In this document: positions 1 through 5,622 of the stretch, piece by piece
Numbering within the stretch: position 1 is the first letter of the stretch
How the letters are laid out: every line of letters begins with the position of its first letter
NCBI GenBank assembly: GCA_002417685.1
Contig: DICP01000080.1
Span: forward strand, 6,387-14,007
DNA length: 7,621 nucleotides
From: Candidatus Mesolinea sp. UBA5823
Lineage (GTDB): Bacteria > Chloroflexota > Anaerolineae > Anaerolineales > Anaerolineaceae
Reading direction: 5' to 3'
Program-made: the position numbers and the translations under genes
The notes under the pieces: model-generated
What the model saw: the letters and a program-made list of their open reading frames with translations, nothing else
Told to the model about the DNA's origin: nothing
Database searches by the model: none

Positions 1-728
1 AACCAGCGAATGGCAAAGTAGCCTACGATAGCAGCAATAATAAATCCAACAACTACCATAGGCAAGAAGCTGGCAAGAGCCGGAATCGCAAACAAATCTA
101 TCATGGCTAATAAACCAGCTGCCAGCATGATGGGGATAGCCATAAGGAAGGATACGCGCGCGGCATCTTCGCGCTTGAAGTGGCGCAGCAAGCCGCCGGT
201 AATAGTTGCACCCGAGCGAGATACGCCTGGGAAGATGGAAAGCGCCTGAAAGACCCCGATGACGATAGCATCCAGCGGCGAAATGGCTTCAGCCGAGCGC
301 GTCTTTTTGGAGAGCAGCTCGCCCGCCACGAGCAGTGCAGCGGTCACAAGCAGCATCAAACCGGTGAGCCGGGGACTGTTGAAAGCAGCTTCCACGCTAT
401 CTTTGAGCAGCAAGCCGGCTAACCCAGCGGGAATTGTTGCCAATATAATCATCCAGCCTAACTTACCTTCTGGTTTTTCATCGAAGCTGTGCTCTTTTAG
501 TCCGTTGATCATGCTGGTAACGATGCTGACAAGATCCTTCCAAAAGTAAAACAAGACAGCTGTGAGTGTGCCTAACTGCACCAAAACGTCGAATACAAAC
601 GCTTGGGTTGGGTCGAGGGACCAGTTGAGCAAATAGGGCACCAGCACCAAGTGTGCTGAGGAAGAAATCGGCAAAAATTCGGTCAATCCTTGTACAATAC
701 CGAGAATAATCGCCTGGATGAGACTCAT
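1..728 (-). CDS. uppP: Undecaprenyl-diphosphatase UppP/BacA, 3' end beyond the window
   Basis: This integral membrane enzyme dephosphorylates undecaprenyl diphosphate to the monophosphate, recycling the lipid carrier for peptidoglycan and other wall polymers; loss or excess alters bacitracin sensitivity. The reading frame gives 242 complete codons from ATG at 728 and stays open to the left edge, so about 25-35 residues are missing compared with the usual 265-275. Seen directly: the N-terminal signature GLTEFLPISSSAHL (residues 14-27) with E17 and H26, which correspond to the catalytic Glu and His of the family, and the second signature PGVSRSGAT (167-175) with the conserved Arg at 171. Hydrophobic segments lie near 43-62, 92-108, 121-139, 191-213 and 220-240. 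The start codon overlaps the tgt stop (ATGA, 725-728) and has a strong GGAGGA ribosome site 6 bases upstream, so it is probably translated from the tgt message. The family call is secure; only the C-terminus is unseen. Confidence 0.96.
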   Translation of the reverse strand, partial: MSLIQAIILGIVQGLTEFLPISSSAHLVLVPYLLNWSLDPTQAFVFDVLVQLGTLTAVLFYFWKDLVSIVTSMINGLKEHSFDEKPEGKLGWMIILATIPAGLAGLLLKDSVEAAFNSPRLTGLMLLVTAALLVAGELLSKKTRSAEAISPLDAIVIGVFQALSIFPGVSRSGATITGGLLRHFKREDAARVSFLMAIPIMLAAGLLAMIDLFAIPALASFLPMVVVGFIIAAIVGYFAIRW

Positions 729-1846
729 AATTCTTCCTCCAAAGCTTCGGATGCAACCGTTGCGGCTAAGGTTTCCTGGGCGAAGCGCTGCATTTGACCT
801 GTCAGGATGGCTTGACGCATGCGTTGTGTCAGATTGACCAAAGTGTAAAGGTTATGGATGGAAAGCAAAGTGGCGGCTAACATTTCTTTGGCGTTCACCA
901 GATGGCGCAGGTAAGCGCGGGAAAAGTGCTGGCAGGTGTAACATTGGCAGTCTGCACTGATTGGGCGCTCGTCCCTGGCGTAGGCGGCGTTCATCAAATT
1001 CATCCGTCCGGTCAAGGTCATGGCGCTGTTATGGCGTGCTAAGCGGGTGGGCAGCACGCAATCGAAAATATCCACACCGCGCAGAACCCCTTCAATAAGA
1101 TCTTGGGGTGTTCCTACGCCCATCAGGTAGCGCGGTTTGTTCTCGGGCAGGATTTGGTTGACCTCACTGATCGTGCGCAGCATATCCGCTTTAGATTCAC
1201 CTACCGAGAGCCCGCCAATGGCATAACCGGGGAAGTCCATTGCGGCTAAGGTTTGGGCTGATTCAGCCCGCAAATCGCTGAAGATGCCGCCTTGCACGAT
1301 ACCGAATAGCGCTTGGTCCTGGCGGGTTTTGGCGGCTTGGCAACGGCGCGCCCATGCATGCGTACGCTGCATCGCCAGCTTGGAATAAGCATAATCGGTG
1401 GGAATGGCACATTCATCAAAAGCCATGATGATATCGGCGCCCAAGTTTTCTTGGATACGGATGGAGATTTCTGGCGTGAGCCGTTGCGTGGAGCCGTCAA
1501 TGTGAGATTTGAAGGTGACACCATCATCATCCACCTTGCGCGTATCGATGAGGGAGAACACCTGAAAGCCGCCTGAGTCTGTAAGGATAGGTTTGTGCCA
1601 TTGCATAAAGCTATGCAAGCCCCCCAGCTCAGCGATGAGCTCATCCCCAGGGCGCAAGAAAAGGTGATAGGTGTTTGCTAGCACAAGCTGCGCACCAAGT
1701 TCCTCTACCTGAGCAGGTGTTAGCGCTTTAACCGTCGCTTGTGTTCCGACAGGTGCGAAGATGGGGGTTTGCAAAGTGCCGTGTGGGGTGTAAAAAGTGC
1801 CCGCACGCGCAGCGCCTTCTTGCGCATTAATTTCCCATTCAAACAT
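725..1846 (-). CDS. tgt: Queuine/preQ1 tRNA-guanine transglycosylase (bacterial Tgt)
   Basis: Tgt exchanges guanine at the wobble position (34) of tRNAs with GUN anticodons for preQ1, the committed tRNA step of queuosine synthesis in the cytoplasm. The 373-residue length is normal for the bacterial enzyme. Visible landmarks: LTDSGGFQVFSL with D90; IIMAFDEC with D144; the substrate-pocket motifs GIVQGG (182-187) and AIGGLSVGE (209-217); FDCVLPTR with D262, the covalent nucleophile position; and the zinc site C300-x-C302-x2-C305 with H331. All catalytic and metal ligands are therefore present. The stretch after the nucleophile reads RLARHNSAMT rather than the commoner R-NARNG type, a modest divergence. 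ATG at 1846 is preceded by AGAGGA (1858-1863) at 11 bases. The gene is divergent from alr and overlaps uppP by 4 bases, so it likely leads a tgt-uppP operon. The queuosine and lipid-carrier functions have no obvious mechanistic link. Confidence 0.97.
   Translation of the reverse strand: MFEWEINAQEGAARAGTFYTPHGTLQTPIFAPVGTQATVKALTPAQVEELGAQLVLANTYHLFLRPGDELIAELGGLHSFMQWHKPILTDSGGFQVFSLIDTRKVDDDGVTFKSHIDGSTQRLTPEISIRIQENLGADIIMAFDECAIPTDYAYSKLAMQRTHAWARRCQAAKTRQDQALFGIVQGGIFSDLRAESAQTLAAMDFPGYAIGGLSVGESKADMLRTISEVNQILPENKPRYLMGVGTPQDLIEGVLRGVDIFDCVLPTRLARHNSAMTLTGRMNLMNAAYARDERPISADCQCYTCQHFSRAYLRHLVNAKEMLAATLLSIHNLYTLVNLTQRMRQAILTGQMQRFAQETLAATVASEALEEEL
735..740 (-). promoter_or_regulatory. 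Shine-Dalgarno site of uppP inside the tgt 3' end
   Basis: GGAGGA on the minus strand ends 6 bases before the uppP ATG and lies within the last codons of tgt (the Glu-rich tail EALEEEL). It is close to an ideal ribosome site and fixes the uppP start at 728. It implies re-initiation or coupled translation from the upstream gene. Confidence 0.8.
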
Positions 1847-1881
1847 TGCCGTTTCTGTCCTCTGTGTTGATATCAGCCCGT

Positions 1882-1887
1882 ATTGTA
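1882..1887 (-). promoter_or_regulatory. Candidate -10 element for tgt-uppP
   Basis: TACAAT on the minus strand matches the sigma-70-type consensus at 5 of 6 positions and would place the transcription start roughly 30 bases ahead of the tgt ATG. No good -35 box is visible at 16-18 bases (the region reads TTTTCC/TTTCCT), so the promoter is either weak, activator-dependent or misread. The 110-base gap between divergent tgt and alr must contain promoters for both. Confidence 0.4.
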
Positions 1888-1923
1888 CCTGAATTATGGG
1901 ATTGAGGAAAATGAGGTAAAATA

Positions 1924-1950
1924 ATGCGTTGCTCCAAAAGAGGATATTAA
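1924..1950 (+). promoter_or_regulatory. Possible leader mini-ORF (MRCSKRGY) ahead of alr
   Basis: An ATG at 1924 preceded by GAGG (1913-1916) at a 7-base spacing opens an eight-codon frame, MRCSKRGY, that stops at TAA 1948-1950. That is six bases before the GTG start of alr and in the same frame. The proposed alr ribosome site (AAGAGGA, 1938-1944) lies inside it, so translating it would affect access to alr. Such a short frame can arise by chance. An alternative reading takes TAAAAT (1917-1922) as the alr -10 box, in which case the mini-ORF start would lie upstream of the transcript. Only the geometry is seen; function is inferred. Confidence 0.25.
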
Positions 1951-1956
1951 TTTACT

Positions 1957-3066
1957 GTGGAAATTAATAGTTATTCAACCTGGTTAGAAATTGACCTCAA
2001 TGCCATTACTCAAAATGTGGCTTATATCAAGCGCTTGACTGGTGTGGAGGTAATGGCGGTCATCAAAGCTAATGGCTACGGTCATGGCGCCCGCCCAGCA
2101 GCCCAAGCTGCCGTTCAAGGCGGTGCCACGTGGTGTGGCGTTGCCCGCATTGAAGAAGCTTTAGCTTTACGGCGGGCAGGCATTTCAGCAGAGCTTATGG
2201 TTTTGGGCTACACACCCCCTTCCAAGATTCCTGAAGCTATTGACCAGCAGATTGTGGTTTCCCTGTTTGATCCTTCTCAAGCCGAGACTTGTTTGAACTA
2301 TGCACGCATTAATGGGGGCAGACTGCGCGCACATGTGAAAGTGGAGACTGGTATGGGTCGCCTGGGTATGCTGCCAGAAGAGGTAGTTCCATTTCTGCGG
2401 GCACTTCAAGGCAGTGCCATCCAAGTTGAGGGCATTTTCACCCATTTTGCGCGCGCTGATGAACCCGAATCGGGTTATACACAGCGCCAAATTGAAATTT
2501 TTAACCAACTCCTAGCGGAGCTCGAGCAAGAAGGGCTCAAACCACCCATGGTGCATGCAGCCAATTCTGCCGCTGTGTTCAATTTTCCGCAGGCTTGGTA
2601 TAACATGGTCCGCCCGGGCAATGCGATTTTTGGTATGTCCCCTTCACCAGCTATACACTTGGATCCAGCCTTGAAGCCGGCTCTTACTTGGAAAGCACGC
2701 TTGATTTCAGTGCGTACCTTCCCACCAGGGCAAGGCATCAGTTACGGTTCCATTTATACGACCAAAAGCAATGAGCGTATTGGGGTCATTCCGGTGGGGT
2801 ATGGCGATGGTTTCCGCCGTGTGGATAACCAGCAGGTGTTGGTAGGCGGAAAGCGCGTACCCATTGTTGGGCGGGTATGTATGGACCAAGCGATGCTGCA
2901 ATTGGATACTGTCCCAGACGCGAAACCGGGCGATGAGGTGGTGCTGATTGGGACCCAGGGCGATGAATGCATCAGCGTGGATGAGGTTGCAAAGCGCTGG
3001 TCAACAATTAATTATGAAGTGGTTTGCGGCTTGGCAGATCGGTTGCCCAGGATCTACACAAAATGA
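1957..3066 (+). CDS. alr: Alanine racemase (PLP-dependent, fold-type III)
   Basis: This enzyme interconverts L- and D-alanine in the cytoplasm, supplying D-Ala for the D-Ala-D-Ala terminus of peptidoglycan precursors. Its 369 residues match the family. Visible features: the PLP-lysine motif VIKANGYGHG with K37; TGMGRLG (131-137) with R135; THFARAD (162-168); HAANSAA (200-206); MVRPG (217-221); the second catalytic base Y263 in GISYGSIYT; PVGYGDGFRR (279-288); GRVCMDQ (305-311); and the C-terminal INYEVVCGLADRLPRIY. Both catalytic residues (K37, Y263) are intact, so it should be active. The start is GTG at 1957: an in-frame TAA at 1948 rules out a longer form and the next in-frame ATG would leave only four residues before K37. 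The ribosome site AAGAGGA (1938-1944) is 12-13 bases away, a long spacing. The stop overlaps the following PHP gene (ATGA, 3063-3066), indicating an operon. A biosynthetic rather than catabolic role is inferred from proximity to uppP. Confidence 0.97.
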   Translation: MEINSYSTWLEIDLNAITQNVAYIKRLTGVEVMAVIKANGYGHGARPAAQAAVQGGATWCGVARIEEALALRRAGISAELMVLGYTPPSKIPEAIDQQIVVSLFDPSQAETCLNYARINGGRLRAHVKVETGMGRLGMLPEEVVPFLRALQGSAIQVEGIFTHFARADEPESGYTQRQIEIFNQLLAELEQEGLKPPMVHAANSAAVFNFPQAWYNMVRPGNAIFGMSPSPAIHLDPALKPALTWKARLISVRTFPPGQGISYGSIYTTKSNERIGVIPVGYGDGFRRVDNQQVLVGGKRVPIVGRVCMDQAMLQLDTVPDAKPGDEVVLIGTQGDECISVDEVAKRWSTINYEVVCGLADRLPRIYTK

Positions 3067-3740
3067 ACCTGAGCCGTGTGGTTCGTGCCGAATTCCATTG
3101 CCATAGCGTCTATTCCCCTGATAGTTTGGTTCGCGTGGAGGATTTGTTAGCCGCATGTGAGCAAAAAAACATCGACAAGCTTGCAATTACCGACCACAAC
3201 CGCTTAGAAGGCGCCTTACGCGCCCATGCGATTGACCCCCAACGCGTGATTGTGGGTGAGGAGATTCAGACGACCCAAGGTGAAATCTTAGGTTATTTCA
3301 TGCGCGAAGAAATCCCAGCCGGCTTGGAACCGTTAGAGGTAATTAGGCGCCTGAAAGACCAAGGGGCTTTTATCAGCGTGGCGCATCCTTTTGATACTAA
3401 TCGGGATGCTACACATTGGCGGCCGGGAACGTTGGAAGCGATGCTTCCATTCCTGGATGCTTTTGAGACCTTTAACGCCCGCTGTTTGCGCCAGACCTAT
3501 AACGCTCAAGCTCAAATTTTTGCTCAGGAGCATGGATTAGCGGGTATGGCTGGTTCCGATGCCCACAGCACTTTTGAGCTTGGCAGGGCGACCATGCTTT
3601 TAGCGGACTTTAATGATGCAATGGAACTGCGAACAGCCCTTGAAAACGCACAATGGGATGTGCACCTTTCCTCGGCGGCAGTGCATCTGTTTTCCGTCTG
3701 GGCTAAGATTGTAAAGAAGGTACATAAACCAGCACTATAG
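3063..3740 (+). CDS. PHP-domain metal-dependent phosphoesterase (TrpH/YciV-like, short form)
   Basis: This 225-residue protein of the polymerase-and-histidinol-phosphatase (PHP) superfamily probably hydrolyses a phosphoester with a cluster of two or three metals. Metal-ligand motifs in order: HCHSVYSPDS (H12, H14), ITDHNRLEGA (D44, H45), VGEEIQTTQGEILGYF (E66/E67), VAHPFD (H108), FETFNAR (E135), and GSDAHSTFELG (D166, H168). All expected ligands are present, so catalysis is plausible. The closest characterised relatives are YciV/RNase AM (5'-3' exonuclease on short RNA and 3',5'-bisphosphates), but this protein lacks much of the insert that brings those to about 280 residues, so the substrate is unknown. 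I chose ATG 3063 because it overlaps the alr TGA as ATGA and the metal motif follows at residue 12. AGGA at 3049-3052 is 10 bases upstream. A longer start at 3024 is possible but would lie deep inside alr. Coupling to alr suggests co-expression, not necessarily a shared pathway. Confidence 0.88.
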   Translation: MNLSRVVRAEFHCHSVYSPDSLVRVEDLLAACEQKNIDKLAITDHNRLEGALRAHAIDPQRVIVGEEIQTTQGEILGYFMREEIPAGLEPLEVIRRLKDQGAFISVAHPFDTNRDATHWRPGTLEAMLPFLDAFETFNARCLRQTYNAQAQIFAQEHGLAGMAGSDAHSTFELGRATMLLADFNDAMELRTALENAQWDVHLSSAAVHLFSVWAKIVKKVHKPAL

Positions 3741-3779
3741 CAGCTCATTGTGTTAGGCACGTTGTTGTAATTGTCCGCT
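3741..3779. other. Short convergent intergenic gap without a recognisable terminator
   Basis: The alr-PHP pair and the thiol-disulfide gene end tail to tail across 39 bases. I looked for a shared bidirectional hairpin with flanking T runs and found only a three-base-pair GTG/CAC stem, which is not convincing. Termination here is either factor-dependent or occurs inside the opposing gene. Confidence 0.5.
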
Positions 3780-5423
3780 TTAGGCTACCAAGCTGAAAAT
3801 CAGCCAGCCAGCCAGCAGAATGAAAACAATCGACATTCCCAGCTTGACCGGAGCAGCATGCTTCTGCAGGAAATCCGATAGCTGCTTGGAGGTAGTACCA
3901 TAGTAAGCCAAGATAAAGACTACGATGAGGGGGATGATAAACATCAGGTTGTAGAGCAGCAAATAACCTAACGCTTTTCCGCGTAGGGAGGGCACAGAGC
4001 TCATGAAAATGATTGTTGGCAGGTAAATCTGACCGGTGCAAGCCAACTCTATAAACGAAACAAGGAGCCCGGTGATAAAAGCGCCAATATAGTAACTGGT
4101 TGCTCTTCTGCCGCTCTCGTGAATCGTGGCATTAATCCGCCTGCGAAGCTGCTTGGGAAGGGTAAGGGTCATATCTTCCAGATTGCCTTCGCGGGCAATG
4201 AAGTAGTCTCTGATGCTAAGGACAGCTAGGACAATACACAAACCAGCAGTAATCATATAAACTATGCGGCTCACGACCGCCAAGGTTTCTTTGACCAGGT
4301 CCAATACTTTATAAAAACCCAGCCCAACCAGCAGGTAGGCGAGAAAGACCCCAATAGTAAAGCTGGCGCCGGTGATGAGGATTTCTTTACCTTTTCTGCC
4401 GCTAAGCGTCAGATAAGAGATGAAAAATACGATTGTGGCAAAAGCGCAGGGGTTTAAGCCATCGACTAATCCAGCCAAGACCACGGCTAACCAGCCAATA
4501 GATTCAAAGCTTTGCAGAAGCGCGTTTTGACCTTCTTCGGGGTTAAATTCCTCCCAGAAGCGTGGCGAACCTGTCTGGCTGAGCTGCTGGAGTACCGGTT
4601 CTAAGGCTTGCGGAGTTATCTCGCCCTCACCAATCCAGGCATGGTCGCCAATAAAGAGTGCAGGAACGGAAAGATCCTGGCTGCGGCCTGCACGCTCAGC
4701 CATCCAGTTGGCTAAGGGCGTATTTTCATAGATATTGAACTCCTCTACAACCAGCTGCGGATAGAGGGTCTGTAAATATTTAATATCGGTGTCAACCCGG
4801 TTGCATTCTTTGCAGCCTACTTGGTAAAAATAAGCGGCATAGATCGGCAAATCTACCTGACAAGCCTCTGGATTTTCTGTGGTGCAGACTTCTGCATTTG
4901 TGTTAGCCGCATCCACCGGTATGGAAATCATCAAATTAGGGTCGATGCCCTCGATATCAGGGAAGGGGATACCATCGCCTTGCAATCCTTGCTCGATAAG
5001 CGCTTGGAGTTTTTGTTCATTTGGCTCTTGACCGATCAGGAGCTGATCGCCAATGAGCACAGTAGGCAGTCCGCGCTCCTCGGCTTTAACTGCGTAAGCA
5101 GCTTCCACCTTGAGCAGTGCTTGGTAGTAGCTTGGGTTGCTTAGTTCCAAGAGGCGCAGGTCGATCTGTCCGGGATATTGGGCTAAAAGCGGGTTGACAA
5201 TTTGATTGAGGATATCCAAGCAGTGGCTGCAATCTTTGGAATAGAAAAAATAGCCGTGCACTTTTGCATTGCTTAAGTCCGCGGTGGGTGTGCCTATTTC
5301 TGGGCCGATAACTTGAGGCTGCTGCGAACGTGCACCTGCGCTTTGAGGGAGAAGCAAACTAAAGAACGCTAATAATGAAAAAAGGATTGAAAAGATAAAG
5401 GGATGTTTTTTAAGCATGTTCAT
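3780..5423 (-). CDS. Secreted double-thioredoxin/CcdA-like membrane fusion protein (thiol-disulfide relay)
   Basis: This 547-residue protein probably carries electrons across the membrane to reduce extracytoplasmic disulfides. Residues 1-30 form a signal peptide or anchor (KK, long Phe/Leu core, AGA near 29-31). A first thioredoxin-like domain (about 54-148) carries C65-SH-C68 and a cis-Pro candidate at P120 (GLPTVLIG). A linker holds C180 and C188. A second thioredoxin-like domain (about 192-282) carries C204-KE-C207 and cis-Pro P254 (SVPALFIG). From about 307 to 547 there are some six membrane segments resembling the CcdA/DsbD core, with one cysteine in GLNPCAF (C326) and another in ELACTGQIYLPT (C462), the expected membrane redox pair. 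Family knowledge: DsbD moves reducing power from cytoplasmic thioredoxin outward, but has its thioredoxin domain after the membrane part. Here the order is reversed and the domain doubled. M1 at 5423 is preferred over M3 because GAGGG lies 14 bases ahead. It may instead serve cytochrome c maturation or an oxidative-folding pathway; specific substrates cannot be read. Confidence 0.85.
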   Translation of the reverse strand: MNMLKKHPFIFSILFSLLAFFSLLLPQSAGARSQQPQVIGPEIGTPTADLSNAKVHGYFFYSKDCSHCLDILNQIVNPLLAQYPGQIDLRLLELSNPSYYQALLKVEAAYAVKAEERGLPTVLIGDQLLIGQEPNEQKLQALIEQGLQGDGIPFPDIEGIDPNLMISIPVDAANTNAEVCTTENPEACQVDLPIYAAYFYQVGCKECNRVDTDIKYLQTLYPQLVVEEFNIYENTPLANWMAERAGRSQDLSVPALFIGDHAWIGEGEITPQALEPVLQQLSQTGSPRFWEEFNPEEGQNALLQSFESIGWLAVVLAGLVDGLNPCAFATIVFFISYLTLSGRKGKEILITGASFTIGVFLAYLLVGLGFYKVLDLVKETLAVVSRIVYMITAGLCIVLAVLSIRDYFIAREGNLEDMTLTLPKQLRRRINATIHESGRRATSYYIGAFITGLLVSFIELACTGQIYLPTIIFMSSVPSLRGKALGYLLLYNLMFIIPLIVVFILAYYGTTSKQLSDFLQKHAAPVKLGMSIVFILLAGWLIFSLVA

Positions 5424-5445
5424 CGTGGATATTTATTCCCTCAAC

Positions 5446-5459
5446 GAATTAATTAATTC
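5446..5459. repeat. 14-base perfect palindrome GAATTAATTAATTC
   Basis: The site is its own reverse complement across all 14 bases and sits 23 bases ahead of the thiol-disulfide gene's ATG. It is just upstream of the gene's GAGGG ribosome site. It could be an operator for a dimeric regulator or simply low-complexity A/T sequence; the composition makes chance occurrence fairly easy. Confidence 0.4.
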
Positions 5460-5470
5460 ATCAAAATATC

Positions 5471-5486
5471 TTGCTTCGCGAAGCAA
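5471..5486. repeat. 16-base perfect palindrome TTGCTTCGCGAAGCAA
   Basis: All 16 bases are self-complementary. As RNA it would form a six-base-pair stem with a CGCG loop. It stands 48 bases upstream of the thiol-disulfide gene. On the plus strand it is followed by an A run and on the minus strand by GATATTTTG, so neither direction has the T tract of an intrinsic terminator. An operator or a 5'-leader hairpin fits better. In an A+T-rich spacer this mixed-composition palindrome is less likely by chance than its neighbour. Confidence 0.55.
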
Positions 5487-5521
5487 AAAATGTCTTATGG
5501 ATTTGCTCCAAACCGGGCTTG

Positions 5522-5530
5522 ATTCTAACA
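5522..5530 (-). promoter_or_regulatory. Candidate extended -10 promoter for the thiol-disulfide gene
   Basis: TGTTAGAAT on the minus strand fits the extended -10 pattern TGn-TATAAT with one mismatch. No -35 box is visible at the standard distance, which extended -10 promoters tolerate. Transcription from here would give a leader of about 90 bases containing both palindromes. This is a weak call from pattern alone. Confidence 0.3.
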
Positions 5531-5622
5531 CGGTATGTAAAAAACTCCGTGAAGCATCCTCGATTGAGAAAAATTACACAGCAAACCTAAAGAATAGGGA
5601 AGAGAAGACTCTCGTTAATGAA

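Larger units (their letters stand above)
5424..5622. other. AT-rich spacer between the RelA/SpoT-type gene and the thiol-disulfide gene
   Basis: This 199-base stretch is clearly richer in A+T than the flanking genes. It contains two perfect palindromes (5446-5459 and 5471-5486) and a candidate extended -10 for the downstream minus-strand gene (5522-5530). It also contains most of an open plus-strand frame from 5416 to 5679. I see no convincing rho-independent terminator for the upstream gene: the GAGAG/CTCTC-like sequence at 5601-5613 makes only a four-base-pair stem with no T run. Confidence 0.6.

Noticed and set aside
180..549. Two plus-strand frames of 80 and 96 codons opposite uppP
   Set aside because: They are antisense to a clearly conserved UppP coding frame and their products show no recognisable motif or ribosome site.
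478..756. Minus-strand frame of 92 codons across the tgt/uppP junction
   Set aside because: It is an out-of-frame shadow; the correct frame starting at 728 gives unmistakable UppP motifs continuing to the window edge.
760..1254. A 15-base direct repeat (TTGCGGCTAAGGTTT at 760-774 and 1240-1254) within tgt
   Set aside because: Both copies encode the same short TLAA peptide in different parts of Tgt; similarity follows from the amino acids and there is no flanking repeat structure.
3024..3062. Upstream ATG for the PHP gene adding 13 residues
   Set aside because: The extra residues lie wholly within alr coding sequence, and the ATGA overlap start at 3063 is better placed relative to the first metal-binding motif.
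5471..5490. 16-base palindrome followed by six A's as an intrinsic terminator
   Set aside because: On the minus strand the T run lies before, not after, the hairpin, and on the plus strand the tract is A; no transcription unit is oriented to use it.
5601..5613. GAGA/TCTC inverted repeat just after the RSH stop as a possible terminator
   Set aside because: The stem is only four base pairs and has no T run on the minus strand.
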